DNA of 35,755 nucleotides from an uncultured Clostridium sp. (GCA_946548575.1 CAMNPT010000010.1:1-35755); one strand, 5' to 3'. Positions 9,122-18,266 are shown, counted from the stretch's first letter. Program-made: numbers and translations. The notes: generated by a model from the letters alone, not told the origin.

Positions 9122-9919
9122 ATGAATAATATTAATTTAAATTTAGGTGAAATCTTTAAAAATAACATTTTATCTTCAATAATAGTAATAATACTAAGTT
9201 TTGCAATCTATAGAATAATTAATAAAATATTTTTTAATAATAAAAATTCTAATAAAATAAAACAAATGAGTAATAAAAGTAAAACCTATTTAAGAATGAC
9301 AACAAGTATTATTAGATATGTTTTTATACTATTTACCATTTTAATAATACTTCAAATAAATGGTGTTGATGTAAGCTCTATGTTAGCTGGAGTTGGGATT
9401 TTAGGTATTATTGTAGGTCTAGCAGTTCAAGATGCTTTAAAAGATATTATTAAGGGAATGAATATTTTATCTGATAAATATTTTCAAGTTGGAGATGTTA
9501 TTAAATATAATGAAATTGAGGGAAAAGTTTTAACAATTGGTTTAAAAACTACAAGAATTCAAGACATTTTAACATCTAATATAATTTCTATTGCTAATAG
9601 AAATATTGAACAAGTTGAAATTGTGTCTAAATTTCTTTATGTTAATGTACCTATGGATTATGAGGTACCTCTTGAAAAAGCAGAAAATGTTGTAAATAAT
9701 ATTGTAAATATTATTTCTAAACATGAAGAAGTTGAATTATCTAATTATATAGGTATAACCAATTTAGACGATTCTTTTATAAGACATACTATTCAAATTG
9801 TTTGCAATGCAGAGAAAAAACTTAAAATAAGAAATTTATGCTATAAAATAATTTTAGAGGAATTTGCTAAAAATAACATTCAGGTTCCATATAATCAAAT
9901 TGATGTACATACAAAATGA
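9122..9919 (+). CDS. Small-conductance mechanosensitive channel (MscS family)
   Basis: Inner-membrane channel that opens under membrane tension and releases osmolytes on osmotic downshock. At 265 residues it is close to the minimal MscS. Hydrophobic segments lie at about 15-33, 62-82 and 86-112; the last is the pore-lining helix with GVGILGIIVGLAVQDALKDI, the Gly/Ala-rich TM3 pattern of the family. The beta domain begins with YFQVGDVIKYNEIEGKV, then GLKTTRIQ and NISIANR-like strands, and a C-terminal alpha/beta domain ends in VPYNQIDVH. Single-gene transcript from its own promoter, ending at the shared terminator at 9927-9949. Confidence 0.93.
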   Translation: MNNINLNLGEIFKNNILSSIIVIILSFAIYRIINKIFFNNKNSNKIKQMSNKSKTYLRMTTSIIRYVFILFTILIILQINGVDVSSMLAGVGILGIIVGLAVQDALKDIIKGMNILSDKYFQVGDVIKYNEIEGKVLTIGLKTTRIQDILTSNIISIANRNIEQVEIVSKFLYVNVPMDYEVPLEKAENVVNNIVNIISKHEEVELSNYIGITNLDDSFIRHTIQIVCNAEKKLKIRNLCYKIILEEFAKNNIQVPYNQIDVHTK

Positions 9920-9926
9920 TTATTTT

Positions 9927-9949
9927 AAAAGGTCCCTAAGGGACCTTTT
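9927..9949. terminator. Bidirectional terminator between mscS and the GT-C gene
   Basis: AAAAGGTCCC (9927-9936), TAA loop, GGGACCTTTT (9940-9949), with T-rich sequence following on either strand. It serves both convergent genes; the stop codon of the minus-strand gene lies at its edge. Confidence 0.92.
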
Positions 9950-11400
9950 ATTTTTCTAATATTACAATCTGATAAATATAATTTTTAAATTTAGATTCAA
10001 ATCTTTTTATATCAATATTTTTATATTGTTCTTCATCTTTCATTTTATTATATAATTTCAAATCATCTGTATCAATAAGAACTATTCTGCCTTTTGCCTC
10101 TTTTTTGGCATCTTCAATTGTATTTACAACATTCATAATTGGGCTATATGCTTTATAAGCTTCTTCTATTGTCCAATTTTCTAAATTTAGAAAATATTGC
10201 TTATTTGTATCAATTAAAGTTGCTATAACTCCTCCATTATTTATATCTGAATACATTATAATATCATCATTTTGCAAATTATTTTTTAAATAATTTATTA
10301 CTTCTTGATTTGAACTATCATAATTTTCTTCAACATTAGCTATTAAATTCATAATAGATAATGTTATAATAACTCCACATATTATACCAATAATCAATTT
10401 ATTGTTTTCTTTTGAAATAAAATATGAAAAAGTAAATATTATTAATCCTGTTATTGTAAATAAATATCTTGCATATAAAATTGGAGAAACAATAGATGCT
10501 AATGCTACAATAACAATTACAATTATATAAATAGCAAATGGTATAATTGCTTCTTTTATATCTTGTTTATTTTTTATAATTATATATATAATATAAATAT
10601 ATAAAATACAAGCTACTAATGTTGGGACTATTTCTTCTAAACTTCCTTTAAATTGAAAATTAATAATATCTATTAAAATTTGTGGAAATTTAATTGTTAT
10701 CCAAAAACCATCTTTTACCCTTAGAGCTTGTGGAATAAAATAAAATAGCCAAGGTAGATATAATAGAACCTGCATAACTTCAACAATTATAAATTTTTTT
10801 ATTATATTATTTTCGAAATTTTTTCTTTTTCTTATTACATATATTATTAATCCTAGATTAACAATTCCTGCTGTTATTAATGCGTAATAATGCATATAAC
10901 AACTAACTATACTAAATATTCCAAAAAAAGCTAAATTTTTAAAGTTTTTTTGTTTTATAAATCTATTTAAATAAACCATCATTAGTGTAACAAAAGTTAC
11001 TGTCCATGAATACATCCTTATTTCTAATGCATAATTTAGCATTACTGGTAAAAACAAACTTAAAAAAGAAAATAAAATTCCAGTTTGTTTTCCAAAATCT
11101 TTTTTTATATGTGTTATTCCTAATATTCCTAATGTTGCAATTCCCAAAACAGAAAATAACCTATATATAATAATACTTTTTCCAAATATTAAACTAATTA
11201 TTTTTAACATCCAATAATATAATATTGGATGAACATCATGTCCTCCGATTGTCCATATTTCACCAAATGAGTGATTTACTATTGCAATTGAATAAGATTC
11301 ATCAAACCATATATTTCCGATGAATTGCAGGTATTAATAAAAAAACGATCCCTAAAATAATTATTAAAATATGTAACAAATTTTCTTTTAAATTTTTCAT
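9948..11400 (-). CDS. GT-C family (GT39/PMT-like) glycosyltransferase, one CGGA +1 shift
   Basis: Multi-pass membrane glycosyltransferase that should move a sugar from a polyprenyl-phosphate donor to an extracellular acceptor. Read straight through it breaks after 27 codons. ATG at 11400 (AGGAG 6 nt upstream) gives a signal-anchor ending LLIPAIH, then CGG A at 11316-11319. Skipping the C gives GNIWFDESYSIAI and an unbroken frame to 9948, for 483 residues. WFDES holds the acidic DE pair (Asp33-Glu34) of the first external loop, catalytic in GT-C enzymes, followed by HDVHPILYYW, also typical. About ten further membrane helices and a soluble tail follow. It lies downstream of a GT2 enzyme with only a hairpin between. 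I read it as a functional gene using the recoding signal rather than a pseudogene. Confidence 0.82.
11316..11319 (-). other. CGGA +1 recoding site in the GT-C glycosyltransferase
   Basis: Reading CAT CGG AAA closes after a few codons (TGA at 11302-11304). Reading CAT (C) GGA AAT continues into the conserved WFDES motif. In-frame CGG, shift after residue 27, glycine 28. Confidence 0.8.
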
Positions 11401-11420
11401 ATATTACTCCTAAATAAAAA

Positions 11421-11444
11421 TTGGTTCTATTTTTATAGAACCAA
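11421..11444 (-). terminator. Terminator or attenuator after the GT2 gene
   Basis: TTGGTTCTAT (11421-11430), 4-nt loop, perfect partner at 11435-11444, followed on the minus strand by TTTTTATTT: a classic intrinsic terminator. No separate promoter is visible for the GT-C gene that follows 20 bp later, so partial readthrough is likely. Confidence 0.85.
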
Positions 11445-11458
11445 CTACTATTTTTATT

Positions 11459-12706
11459 TTATATTTCTTCCTTTTGTAATGCTGTATCTGATATTTTTAT
11501 ACTTCTAACATGGTTGATTTTTTCCCATGAAGTTTCCCTTTTTATTAAGCATTTTAAATTAATTAAAATCCAAGAACCCATAAATAATGGATAACATGCT
11601 AAGCCTTTTAACATAGGTTTTATAGGCCTTTTATCAAGATACATTGCTATAACTGCTGTAGCTATTGGGAAAAGAAATGTTGGTATTAAATATCTTAAAA
11701 TATTTATTATTAATTCAGTTTGTGTCATTCCATCTCCTGCATACATTAGGAAATTTGTTAATAATAATAATAAAGTAATGATAAACATTGGTATACTTCC
11801 TACAATATATAAAAAGCCGTCAAAATTCATCATTGTTTTGTTTTCTTTAGCTGCTAATGCTAATGATTTTGTATATTCTTTCATACATTGCATATGACCA
11901 ACTGTCCATCTACTCCTTTGAGACCAACTTTGTTTAAATTCTAAAGGTTGTTCATCATAACATATAGCATCTGTTGCCCAACCTAGCCTTTTACCTTTTA
12001 TTATCCTTTTTAAAGAAAACTCTATATCTTCTGTTAATGTAACTGTATCCCAACCTTGTGGTTTTATTATATCAAATTTCACCATAAATCCTGTACCATT
12101 TAATAATGGTGATAATCCTAAATTATATCTTGCTAAATGATAAAATCTGTGCATTGTCCAATAAAATAATGCATATCCTGCTGTAATCCAGCTATCTGTT
12201 GGATTTTTAATATCTCTGTATCCTTGCACTACTTCTTCACCTTGGCATAATTTTTTGTTCATATTTTTTATAAAATCTGGATGAACTATATTATCTGCAT
12301 CAAATACAAAAAAAGCATCATAAGGAGCCTCTTCTTTAATTTTTTGTTGTAGAAACCAGTTTAAAGCATATCCTTTTGTTTTCTTAGTTTCATCAAATCT
12401 TTTATAAACAATAGCACCTGCCTCTTTTGCAACCTTTGCTGTATTATCTGTACAATTATCTGCTATTACATATATATCGTATAAATCTTTATTGTAATTT
12501 TGATTTTTTAGGCTTTCAATTAAATTACCAATAACAGTTTCTTCATTATGTGCTGGTATAATCGCCATAAATTTATGTTCTTTTTTAACTTTTAGTGGTT
12601 TATCTTTTATTTTTACTAGAGAACATAAACTTACAATTAGTTGATATAACCAAAAAATTGTTATTGTCCATACTAATGCTTCTCTTAGTATATATAAATA
12701 ATCCAT
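11459..12706 (-). CDS. Processive family 2 glycosyltransferase (BcsA/NodC-like)
   Basis: Membrane glycosyltransferase of 415 residues using a nucleotide sugar to extend a polysaccharide or glycolipid. N-terminal transmembrane helix (9-30); GT-A domain with IIPAHNEE (49-56), DNCTDNT (83-89), metal-binding DAD (136-138), the catalytic-base TED (225-227) and QRSRW (263-267), the Q..RW signature of processive GT2 enzymes; then three or four transmembrane helices (about 295-395). These features match poly-N-acetylglucosamine, hyaluronan and cellulose synthase-like enzymes, but the product cannot be told. Own promoter at 12763-12791; paired with the GT-C enzyme downstream. Confidence 0.9.
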   Translation of the reverse strand: MDYLYILREALVWTITIFWLYQLIVSLCSLVKIKDKPLKVKKEHKFMAIIPAHNEETVIGNLIESLKNQNYNKDLYDIYVIADNCTDNTAKVAKEAGAIVYKRFDETKKTKGYALNWFLQQKIKEEAPYDAFFVFDADNIVHPDFIKNMNKKLCQGEEVVQGYRDIKNPTDSWITAGYALFYWTMHRFYHLARYNLGLSPLLNGTGFMVKFDIIKPQGWDTVTLTEDIEFSLKRIIKGKRLGWATDAICYDEQPLEFKQSWSQRSRWTVGHMQCMKEYTKSLALAAKENKTMMNFDGFLYIVGSIPMFIITLLLLLTNFLMYAGDGMTQTELIINILRYLIPTFLFPIATAVIAMYLDKRPIKPMLKGLACYPLFMGSWILINLKCLIKRETSWEKINHVRSIKISDTALQKEEI

Positions 12707-12762
12707 TTTTTTACCTCTCTTTTTTATAATATTTTGTTTAATAATATTATCCCTCTTTTACT

Positions 12763-12791
12763 ATTATACTATTATTGGCAAAATTATGCAA
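12763..12791 (-). promoter_or_regulatory. Sigma-A promoter of the GT2/GT-C unit
   Basis: TTGCAT (12786-12791), 17 nt, TATAAT (12763-12768) on the minus strand, about 57 bp before the GT2 start. Confidence 0.75.
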
Positions 12792-12869
12792 TATTTTTTT
12801 GTGATTTTAGTAAATTTTGATTTTATTTTTCTTGTAAAATTTGATTTTCATATTTCTAAAAGCTCATAT

Positions 12870-12899
12870 TTGCAAAATAATATTAATATATGTTATAAT
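12870..12899 (+). promoter_or_regulatory. Sigma-A promoter of the HD-domain gene
   Basis: TTGCAA (12870-12875), 18 nt, TATAAT (12894-12899), followed by an AGAAGG ribosome binding site and ATG at 12932. Confidence 0.75.
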
Positions 12900-12931
12900 A
12901 AAAGTGGAAACAAAAAAAGAAGGTATTATTT

Positions 12932-13468
12932 ATGAATGAACATATATATAATTTTATAAATGAAAATACAGAATTTAATGAAATAATTAATCCATTAATT
13001 ACAAATGAAACAGTACAACAAATGAAAAATTATAGGCAACATTATGAAACATCCTGTTTTGAACATTGCCTTACTGCTGCATATTATTGTTACTTAATTT
13101 GTAAGAAATTTAATTTAGATTATAAATCTGCAACTAGAGCAGCAATGTTACACGACCTTTTTTTATATGACTGGAGAAAAAGACAACCTGACAGAAAAGG
13201 ATTGCATGCATTTACACATGGAAAAACTTCTTGCGCTAACGCATGTAAGTTATTTGATTTGAATGAAAAAGAAAAAGATATCATTATAAAACATATGTGG
13301 CCTGTAACTCCTGCTATTCCAAAATCTCCAGAAGGTTTTATTTTAACATTTGTTGATAAATATTGTGCTATCTCTGAAAGTGCAAAAGTTATTAAATCTA
13401 AATTATTTGCAAAAAAGGCTTTCAGATATGCTTACATAGCTTTGTGTTTATTTTTTATAAAAATTTAA
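12932..13468 (+). CDS. HD-domain phosphohydrolase-like protein
   Basis: A 178-residue cytoplasmic HD-superfamily protein. Probable metal ligands are His45 (FEH), the His74-Asp75 doublet in AAMLHDLFLYDW, His121 (KHMWP) and Asp142 (FVDKYC): the H...HD...H...D order of metal-dependent phosphohydrolases. Sequences of this shape are widespread in Clostridia as uncharacterised HD proteins; the substrate (nucleotide or other phosphate) is unknown. It is monocistronic. Its stop codon (13466-13468) falls on the first bases of the foldback element at 13465-13993, so the 3' end of the message runs directly into that structure. The C-terminal hydrophobic FRYAYIALCLFF stretch looks native rather than truncated. 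Confidence 0.8.
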   Translation: MNEHIYNFINENTEFNEIINPLITNETVQQMKNYRQHYETSCFEHCLTAAYYCYLICKKFNLDYKSATRAAMLHDLFLYDWRKRQPDRKGLHAFTHGKTSCANACKLFDLNEKEKDIIIKHMWPVTPAIPKSPEGFILTFVDKYCAISESAKVIKSKLFAKKAFRYAYIALCLFFIKI

Positions 13469-13993
13469 AAGGGATTTGGGGACGTTCTTTTTTTCCCTCT
13501 TTTAGGGATTGGGGGACACTCCTTGATTATTCGGCACTACTCCTCGGGGGAGATGGTGTCATTATTTTTTTATTTATGATTGATTGGAGTGAAAATTAGA
13601 AATTGTTAATTATTAGAATGAGGGATGTTCAGGGCAAAATTAATATATTTATTTTTTTTATTTCATTCCTTGGCTCCCGACATAAGCTAAGAAATTCTAA
13701 AATTATTTTGTGGCACCCTTCCGTGTCAAGCACGAACTCTTTCCACAAAATAATTTTGAATTTCTAACCTTACTCTAGTCGCATTCGGAATGGCAATTGC
13801 AAATAATAAATATATTAATTTTGAACATGAAAGAGGCGTATTCTAATAATTTAAAATTTCTTTTTGAACAAAATGAACGATTAAATAAAAAAATAATGAC
13901 ACCATCTCCCCCGAGGAGTAGTGCCGAATAATCAAGGAGTGTCCCCCAATCCCTAAAAGAGGGAAAAAAAGAACGTCCCTAAATCCCTTTTAA
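13465..13993. repeat. Foldback (palindromic) element with 112-bp terminal inverted repeats
   Basis: This is the only long stretch without a gene in this part of the window. Its ends, 13465-13576 and 13882-13993, are inverted copies with a single mismatch (13478 against 13980), beginning TTAAAAGGGATTT. The interior also pairs in part: ATTATTAGAAT, AATATATTAATTTTG and CACAAAATAATTTTGAATTTCT segments recur in reverse. The whole 529 bp could form one long imperfect hairpin. It carries no credible gene. Motifs such as GGGGACGTTCTTTTTTTCCC resemble the REP-like palindromes that accompany Y1 (RAYT) transposases in Firmicutes, so it may be a non-autonomous MITE/REP element; that is inference. It separates two convergent genes and provides the stop codons of both. 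Confidence 0.88.
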
Positions 13994-14325
13994 GTTTTGC
14001 TCCATCTTATCATTCTAATGTCTTTATATTTTTTTAATACTGCAACATATTTTTCATATTCCTCTTCCCATAACTCGCTTGGGACATTATCAAAAGCTCT
14101 AAATATTTTTTCCGCTTCTGATAAATAAATTACCTGCTCTTGTGGAGACATATTCTCATATTGTTTTGCAAAATTATATAATCTATCTAACATTTGGTTT
14201 GCCTCTATAAATGACCAAAAATCTTTAACCTTTATACCAAATAATTTTATTTGCATTACTGCATATGCTACTAATGCAAATATTATAAAGATTAGTATAT
14301 ATATTATTCCCGCAATTGTTGACAT
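13990..14325 (-). CDS. Small membrane-anchored protein of unknown function
   Basis: A 111-residue protein with one N-terminal transmembrane helix (about 5-27) and a soluble, probably helical cytoplasmic part containing MSPQEQVIYLSEAEKIFRAFDNVP and a Trp-rich ELWEEEYEKY segment. I do not recognise a family. It is 74 bp downstream of the 458-residue unknown gene and is the last gene of the pth-rng-rimO direction; its stop codon (13990-13992) is made by the right end of the foldback element, mirroring the convergent HD gene. The natural C-terminus may have been altered by the insertion. Confidence 0.6.
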   Translation of the reverse strand: MSTIAGIIYILIFIIFALVAYAVMQIKLFGIKVKDFWSFIEANQMLDRLYNFAKQYENMSPQEQVIYLSEAEKIFRAFDNVPSELWEEEYEKYVAVLKKYKDIRMIRWSKT

Positions 14326-14399
14326 CTTTTTTGCTCCTTTTAGTTTTACTTTTGTATTATTTGAATTATATCATAGCTTATTTGTGTTTGCAAATTATT

Positions 14400-15776
14400 T
14401 TACAAATTTCTTTCTTCTTTAAAATGACTTGCATCAATTGAAAGATCTTTTTGTGCTATTTCTTTCGCTTCACTTATTGACCTTCCATTATTTAATTCTT
14501 TATCCAATTTATTTTTTATTTCTTGATCAGTAAATATTTCTTTTATTCTATTATCGTATTTTTTTATTTCTTCTATACATTTCTCTATATACTCTTTACT
14601 TATTTCTGTTCTTTCAGCATTATATTCATTATCATCAAAATCTTTAATTTCAATATCTTTATCTGAAATACCTAATTCTCTTTGTTTTTCTATTCTTTCA
14701 ATCTCTTCTTTTACTCTTGGATTTCTTTTTTCATTCATTAATTCTCTTGTTTCTCTTGTTGTAGGTTTTATACTTTTTGTTTCAATTGGTATACTTATTG
14801 CTTTTTCATTATCTTGCATAGGTGTTCTAACTAATGATGGTTCTACAGTTCCCATTGAGCCAATATCTACTGCAAGTTGCATCTCTTTTCTACCTTTAAT
14901 TTTATACATTGAATATACTTGTTCTTGATTAATTTCACTTCCATCACGACTTACAGCATTTATTTGTTTTGTAGGTGTATTTCCATATCCTTGTTCTAAT
15001 GAATCAATTTTTTCTGCTGAACCATCATCCTTTATACCAACAAAACAAAATCTTGTAGAACTTCCATTTTCTTTAAATTTATCTGAATACACAATTTCTA
15101 TTTTTTTATATCCTTTGTCTTGGACACCTAATAATTGTGCCATTGTTTCATTATCTGTAACTTTTTGATTTGTTTTTATCTCAGTTTTTGCAGATATTTT
15201 TTCTATTTCTTTTTTACTTATAACTTGCTTTTCATCTTTACTATTTTCTATTTGTTTATCTTTTTCTAAATCAAGTTCATCTTTTGTATCTATTTCAGAA
15301 ATTTTTTCCAAATCTTCAACTTTAACTCCTAATGCTAACGCTATTTCTTCCAATCTATCTTGTTCTAATTCATTTAAATCTAGAATTCCTTCTTTATCTA
15401 ACTTTTGCAAATTTTCTAATAAATTTTCATTATTCTTATATTTAGAATTTAATAGTAAATAATCATATCTATCTGAAGTATTATTGCCACCTAAAAATTC
15501 TCCATCTTCTGTATAATATCTTTCTATAACAACTAACTCTCCATCTTCATTTTCTTTTTGTTCTAATAATAAATATATTTCTTTCTTATCATCGTTTTCC
15601 CAGTCAATTGAACCTAAATATTTTACATTTATTACTTTATTTTGTATAACCTTTTTATTATAATCTGGGTCCATTTTTGTGTCTTCCATAAATTGTTCTA
15701 ATAATTCTAAATCTCTTTTATCTCTTAGACTTCTCATTTTTTCAATTATATTTTCTATATCCAAATCCTTTTCCAT
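14400..15776 (-). CDS. Uncharacterised charged cytoplasmic protein
   Basis: A 458-residue protein with no signal peptide or transmembrane segment and very rich in Glu, Lys, Asp and Ile. It starts MEKDLDIENIIEKMRSL; the N-terminal 130 residues contain a beta-rich stretch (IDWENDDKKEIYLLLEQ...ERYYTEDGEFLGG), then a low-complexity coiled-coil-prone linker (about 140-210), a second beta-rich segment (KKIEIVYSDKFKENG, RFCFVGIKDDGS, VDIGSMGTVEPSLVRTP at 310-326), and a helical C-terminal half. I do not recognise the family. It begins 9 bp after rimO, so it is cotranscribed with RNA-modification and RNA-processing genes, but that does not reveal its role. Confidence 0.6.
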   Translation of the reverse strand: MEKDLDIENIIEKMRSLRDKRDLELLEQFMEDTKMDPDYNKKVIQNKVINVKYLGSIDWENDDKKEIYLLLEQKENEDGELVVIERYYTEDGEFLGGNNTSDRYDYLLLNSKYKNNENLLENLQKLDKEGILDLNELEQDRLEEIALALGVKVEDLEKISEIDTKDELDLEKDKQIENSKDEKQVISKKEIEKISAKTEIKTNQKVTDNETMAQLLGVQDKGYKKIEIVYSDKFKENGSSTRFCFVGIKDDGSAEKIDSLEQGYGNTPTKQINAVSRDGSEINQEQVYSMYKIKGRKEMQLAVDIGSMGTVEPSLVRTPMQDNEKAISIPIETKSIKPTTRETRELMNEKRNPRVKEEIERIEKQRELGISDKDIEIKDFDDNEYNAERTEISKEYIEKCIEEIKKYDNRIKEIFTDQEIKNKLDKELNNGRSISEAKEIAQKDLSIDASHFKEERNL

Positions 15777-15785
15777 CTTTACCTC

Positions 15786-17150
15786 CTAATTTAAAGTTGC
15801 AATTAAATCATAATTACTTACATCTATAATTTTACATTTTTTAAATTTATTTATATATTTTTTATCTTGTAAATCTCTAACCTTAATATATACCAATCCA
15901 TCTATTTCTGGAACATCTTGCATTGTTCTTCCAATTAAATATTTTCCATCAAAAGAAATATCTTCTATTAAAACTTCATATTTTTTTCCAATTTTATTTT
16001 CTAAATTTCTCCTTGATATTTCTTGTTGTGATTTCATTATTTTATTATATCTTGATTTTTTCGTATTTCCATGAATTTGATTTGGTAATTTTGCAGCCGG
16101 AGTTCCTTCTTCTTTTGAATACACAAATGTACCTAATCTATCAAATTTAGCATTATCAACAAATATTTGCAATTCATCAAAATCTTCTTGAGATTCTCCT
16201 GGAAATCCCACAATTAGGCTTGTCCTTAATGTAACATCAGATATTTTATTTCTTATTCTTTCTAATAAATTATTTATATCTTTTTTATTTGTTTTTCTAT
16301 TCATCTTTTTTAGTATTTTATCAGATATATGCTGAATTGGTATATCAAAATATTTTGCAATTTTTTTGTTTGTTGCAACAAGTTCAATTAATTCATCTGT
16401 AATTCCTTCTGGATATGAATATAAAAATCTTATCCAGTGTATTTTTTCTATTTTACTTAATTCTTCTAATAATTCTGGTAACTTACATTCGCCATATAAA
16501 TCTATACCATATTTGGTTGTATCTTGGGCTATAACAATTAATTCCTTTATTCCTTTATCAGCAAGTTTTTTAGCTTCTTTTATTATATCCTCTTTAGGTC
16601 TACTTACAAATGGCCCTCTTATATATGGAATTGCACAATATGTACATCTATTACTACAACCTTCTCCTATTTTTAAATATGCATAATTTTTCCCTGTTGT
16701 AATTTCTCTATTTAAAAATTCATCCTCGGAAAACATCGGCATTTTAGACATTTCAGTTATCTTTTTACTTGTTTTTGTTTTTGATGCTCTAACTTCATTT
16801 CTTTTTATTAAGTCTTCTATCTTATTCCAAAATTGATTATATTCATCTAATTTTATAAATAAATCCACCTCTGGTAATAATTTTATTAAATCATCATAAT
16901 ATCTTTGAACTAAGCAACCCATTACTATTAGATATTTACATCTTTTATTTTTATATTCTGCCATCTCTAAAATAGTATTTATTGCTTCTTCTTTTGCAGA
17001 GTCAATAAATCCACAAGTATTTATTACTATAATATCTGCTTGTTTTTCATCATTTACAATTTTAAAATTATGTTTTTTAAATTTCCCTATTATTGCTTCT
17101 GTATCAATTAAATTTTTACTACATCCTAATGATATAAATCCAACATTCAT
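15786..17150 (-). CDS. rimO: Ribosomal protein S12 methylthiotransferase RimO
   Basis: Radical-SAM enzyme that adds a methylthio group to the conserved Asp of ribosomal protein S12. It has 454 residues: an N-terminal UPF0004 domain with the auxiliary-cluster cysteines Cys10 (SLGCSKN), Cys46 (NTCGFI) and Cys79 (MGCLVQRY), the radical-SAM motif CSNRCTYC (Cys165, Cys169, Cys172) followed by AIPYIRGPF, and a C-terminal TRAM domain (about 385-450). SLGCSKN.VDTE-type N-termini and the IRGPF motif distinguish RimO from the tRNA enzyme MiaB. Located 15 bp after the RNase gene, so the operon groups translation-linked functions. Confidence 0.96.
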   Translation of the reverse strand: MNVGFISLGCSKNLIDTEAIIGKFKKHNFKIVNDEKQADIIVINTCGFIDSAKEEAINTILEMAEYKNKRCKYLIVMGCLVQRYYDDLIKLLPEVDLFIKLDEYNQFWNKIEDLIKRNEVRASKTKTSKKITEMSKMPMFSEDEFLNREITTGKNYAYLKIGEGCSNRCTYCAIPYIRGPFVSRPKEDIIKEAKKLADKGIKELIVIAQDTTKYGIDLYGECKLPELLEELSKIEKIHWIRFLYSYPEGITDELIELVATNKKIAKYFDIPIQHISDKILKKMNRKTNKKDINNLLERIRNKISDVTLRTSLIVGFPGESQEDFDELQIFVDNAKFDRLGTFVYSKEEGTPAAKLPNQIHGNTKKSRYNKIMKSQQEISRRNLENKIGKKYEVLIEDISFDGKYLIGRTMQDVPEIDGLVYIKVRDLQDKKYINKFKKCKIIDVSNYDLIATLN

Positions 17151-17165
17151 TTTTATTTCCTTCTT

Positions 17166-18266
17166 TTAATTATTACTACAAATATGTTTCCTAGTCATTT
17201 CAATTAAATCTAATTTTGTAAAACCTTCTACCTGAGTTTTAGCCCTATCTTTTTTTAATGCTTGTTTTAATAAGTTTTCTATCATTGTTTTATCTTCTTT
17301 ATTTTTCATGTCTATATAATCAATTATAATTATTCCGCCTATATCTCTTAGTCTTAATTGTTCTGCTATAACTTTTGTTGCCTCTATATTAACCTTTAAA
17401 ATTGTCTCATTTAAATTGTTCTTTCCAGTATATTTTCCAGTATTGACATCTATAGCAGTTAATGCTTCTGTTTTATCTATTGTAATAAAACCTCCACATT
17501 TTAACCATATCTTTCTATTTTCAATTTTCTCTATTTGTTTCTTTATATCGTATTTTTCGAAGATCTCATCACCTTCTATAATATCTATTTTTTGGTTTGT
17601 TAAGTCTATTAACATTTTTTCAACTATGCCTTCACTTTTATATAACAATTTAGCTTTTTTCAAATTTGGGTTTACACTTGTCTGAATAATACTATTCCAT
17701 TTATTTTCTATATATTTTATATCTTCTATTATTTCCTTTTCTTTACCTTCACTCGAAGTTCTAATTATCGCTCCATTTCCTTCACTTAAATTTTCTTTAA
17801 CTAATTTTATTAATCTTTCTCTTTCTTTTTCATCTTCTATTTTTTGTGATACTGTTATAATATTTGTATTTGGCAATAATGCTATATATTTACTAGGCAA
17901 ATTGATATGTGTTGATACTCTCGCACCTTTTTTTTGATTACTATCTTTTTTTATTTGAACTAATACTTTTTGCCCTTTTTTTACAATTTCAGTAATATCC
18001 ATATTTTCAATTTCGTCATTAGATTCTTTGGTTTCATCAATTTTAGGTAATAAATCTTTTTTATGAATAAAGCCATTTTTTTCTGTACCAATATCAACAA
18101 AAGCAGATTGCATTCCTTTTAGTACATCTTTTATTATTCCTATATATATATTGCCTTCCTTTCGGTTTTTATGTTCATTTTCTTTATAATACTCTAACAA
18201 TTTACCATTTTCTACTAAAGCTATTTCCCTTCCATCTTCATTATTTTGTATTAATAATTCTGCCAT
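17166..18266 (-). CDS. Rne/Rng family ribonuclease (RNase E/G), short form without Zn-link
   Basis: Single-strand endoribonuclease of the RNase E/G family. It has 366 residues: S1-type RNA-binding region from GNIYIGIIKDVLKGMQSAFVDIG (38-60) and a DNase I-like catalytic domain with the metal aspartates Asp273 in TAIDVNTGK and Asp316 in IIIIDYIDM. It stops at EMTRKHICSNN, just where longer relatives continue to the CPxC zinc-link and small domain needed for tetramer formation in the E. coli enzyme. No remnant of that motif is seen before rimO starts 15 bp on. It is either a natural short clostridial form or a C-terminally truncated one; catalytic residues are intact. It follows pth by 16 bp. 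Confidence 0.88.
   Translation of the reverse strand: MAELLIQNNEDGREIALVENGKLLEYYKENEHKNRKEGNIYIGIIKDVLKGMQSAFVDIGTEKNGFIHKKDLLPKIDETKESNDEIENMDITEIVKKGQKVLVQIKKDSNQKKGARVSTHINLPSKYIALLPNTNIITVSQKIEDEKERERLIKLVKENLSEGNGAIIRTSSEGKEKEIIEDIKYIENKWNSIIQTSVNPNLKKAKLLYKSEGIVEKMLIDLTNQKIDIIEGDEIFEKYDIKKQIEKIENRKIWLKCGGFITIDKTEALTAIDVNTGKYTGKNNLNETILKVNIEATKVIAEQLRLRDIGGIIIIDYIDMKNKEDKTMIENLLKQALKKDRAKTQVEGFTKLDLIEMTRKHICSNN

Noticed and set aside
13465..13993. Insertion sequence with a transposase
   Set aside because: No reading frame of useful length or transposase motif lies between the inverted repeats.
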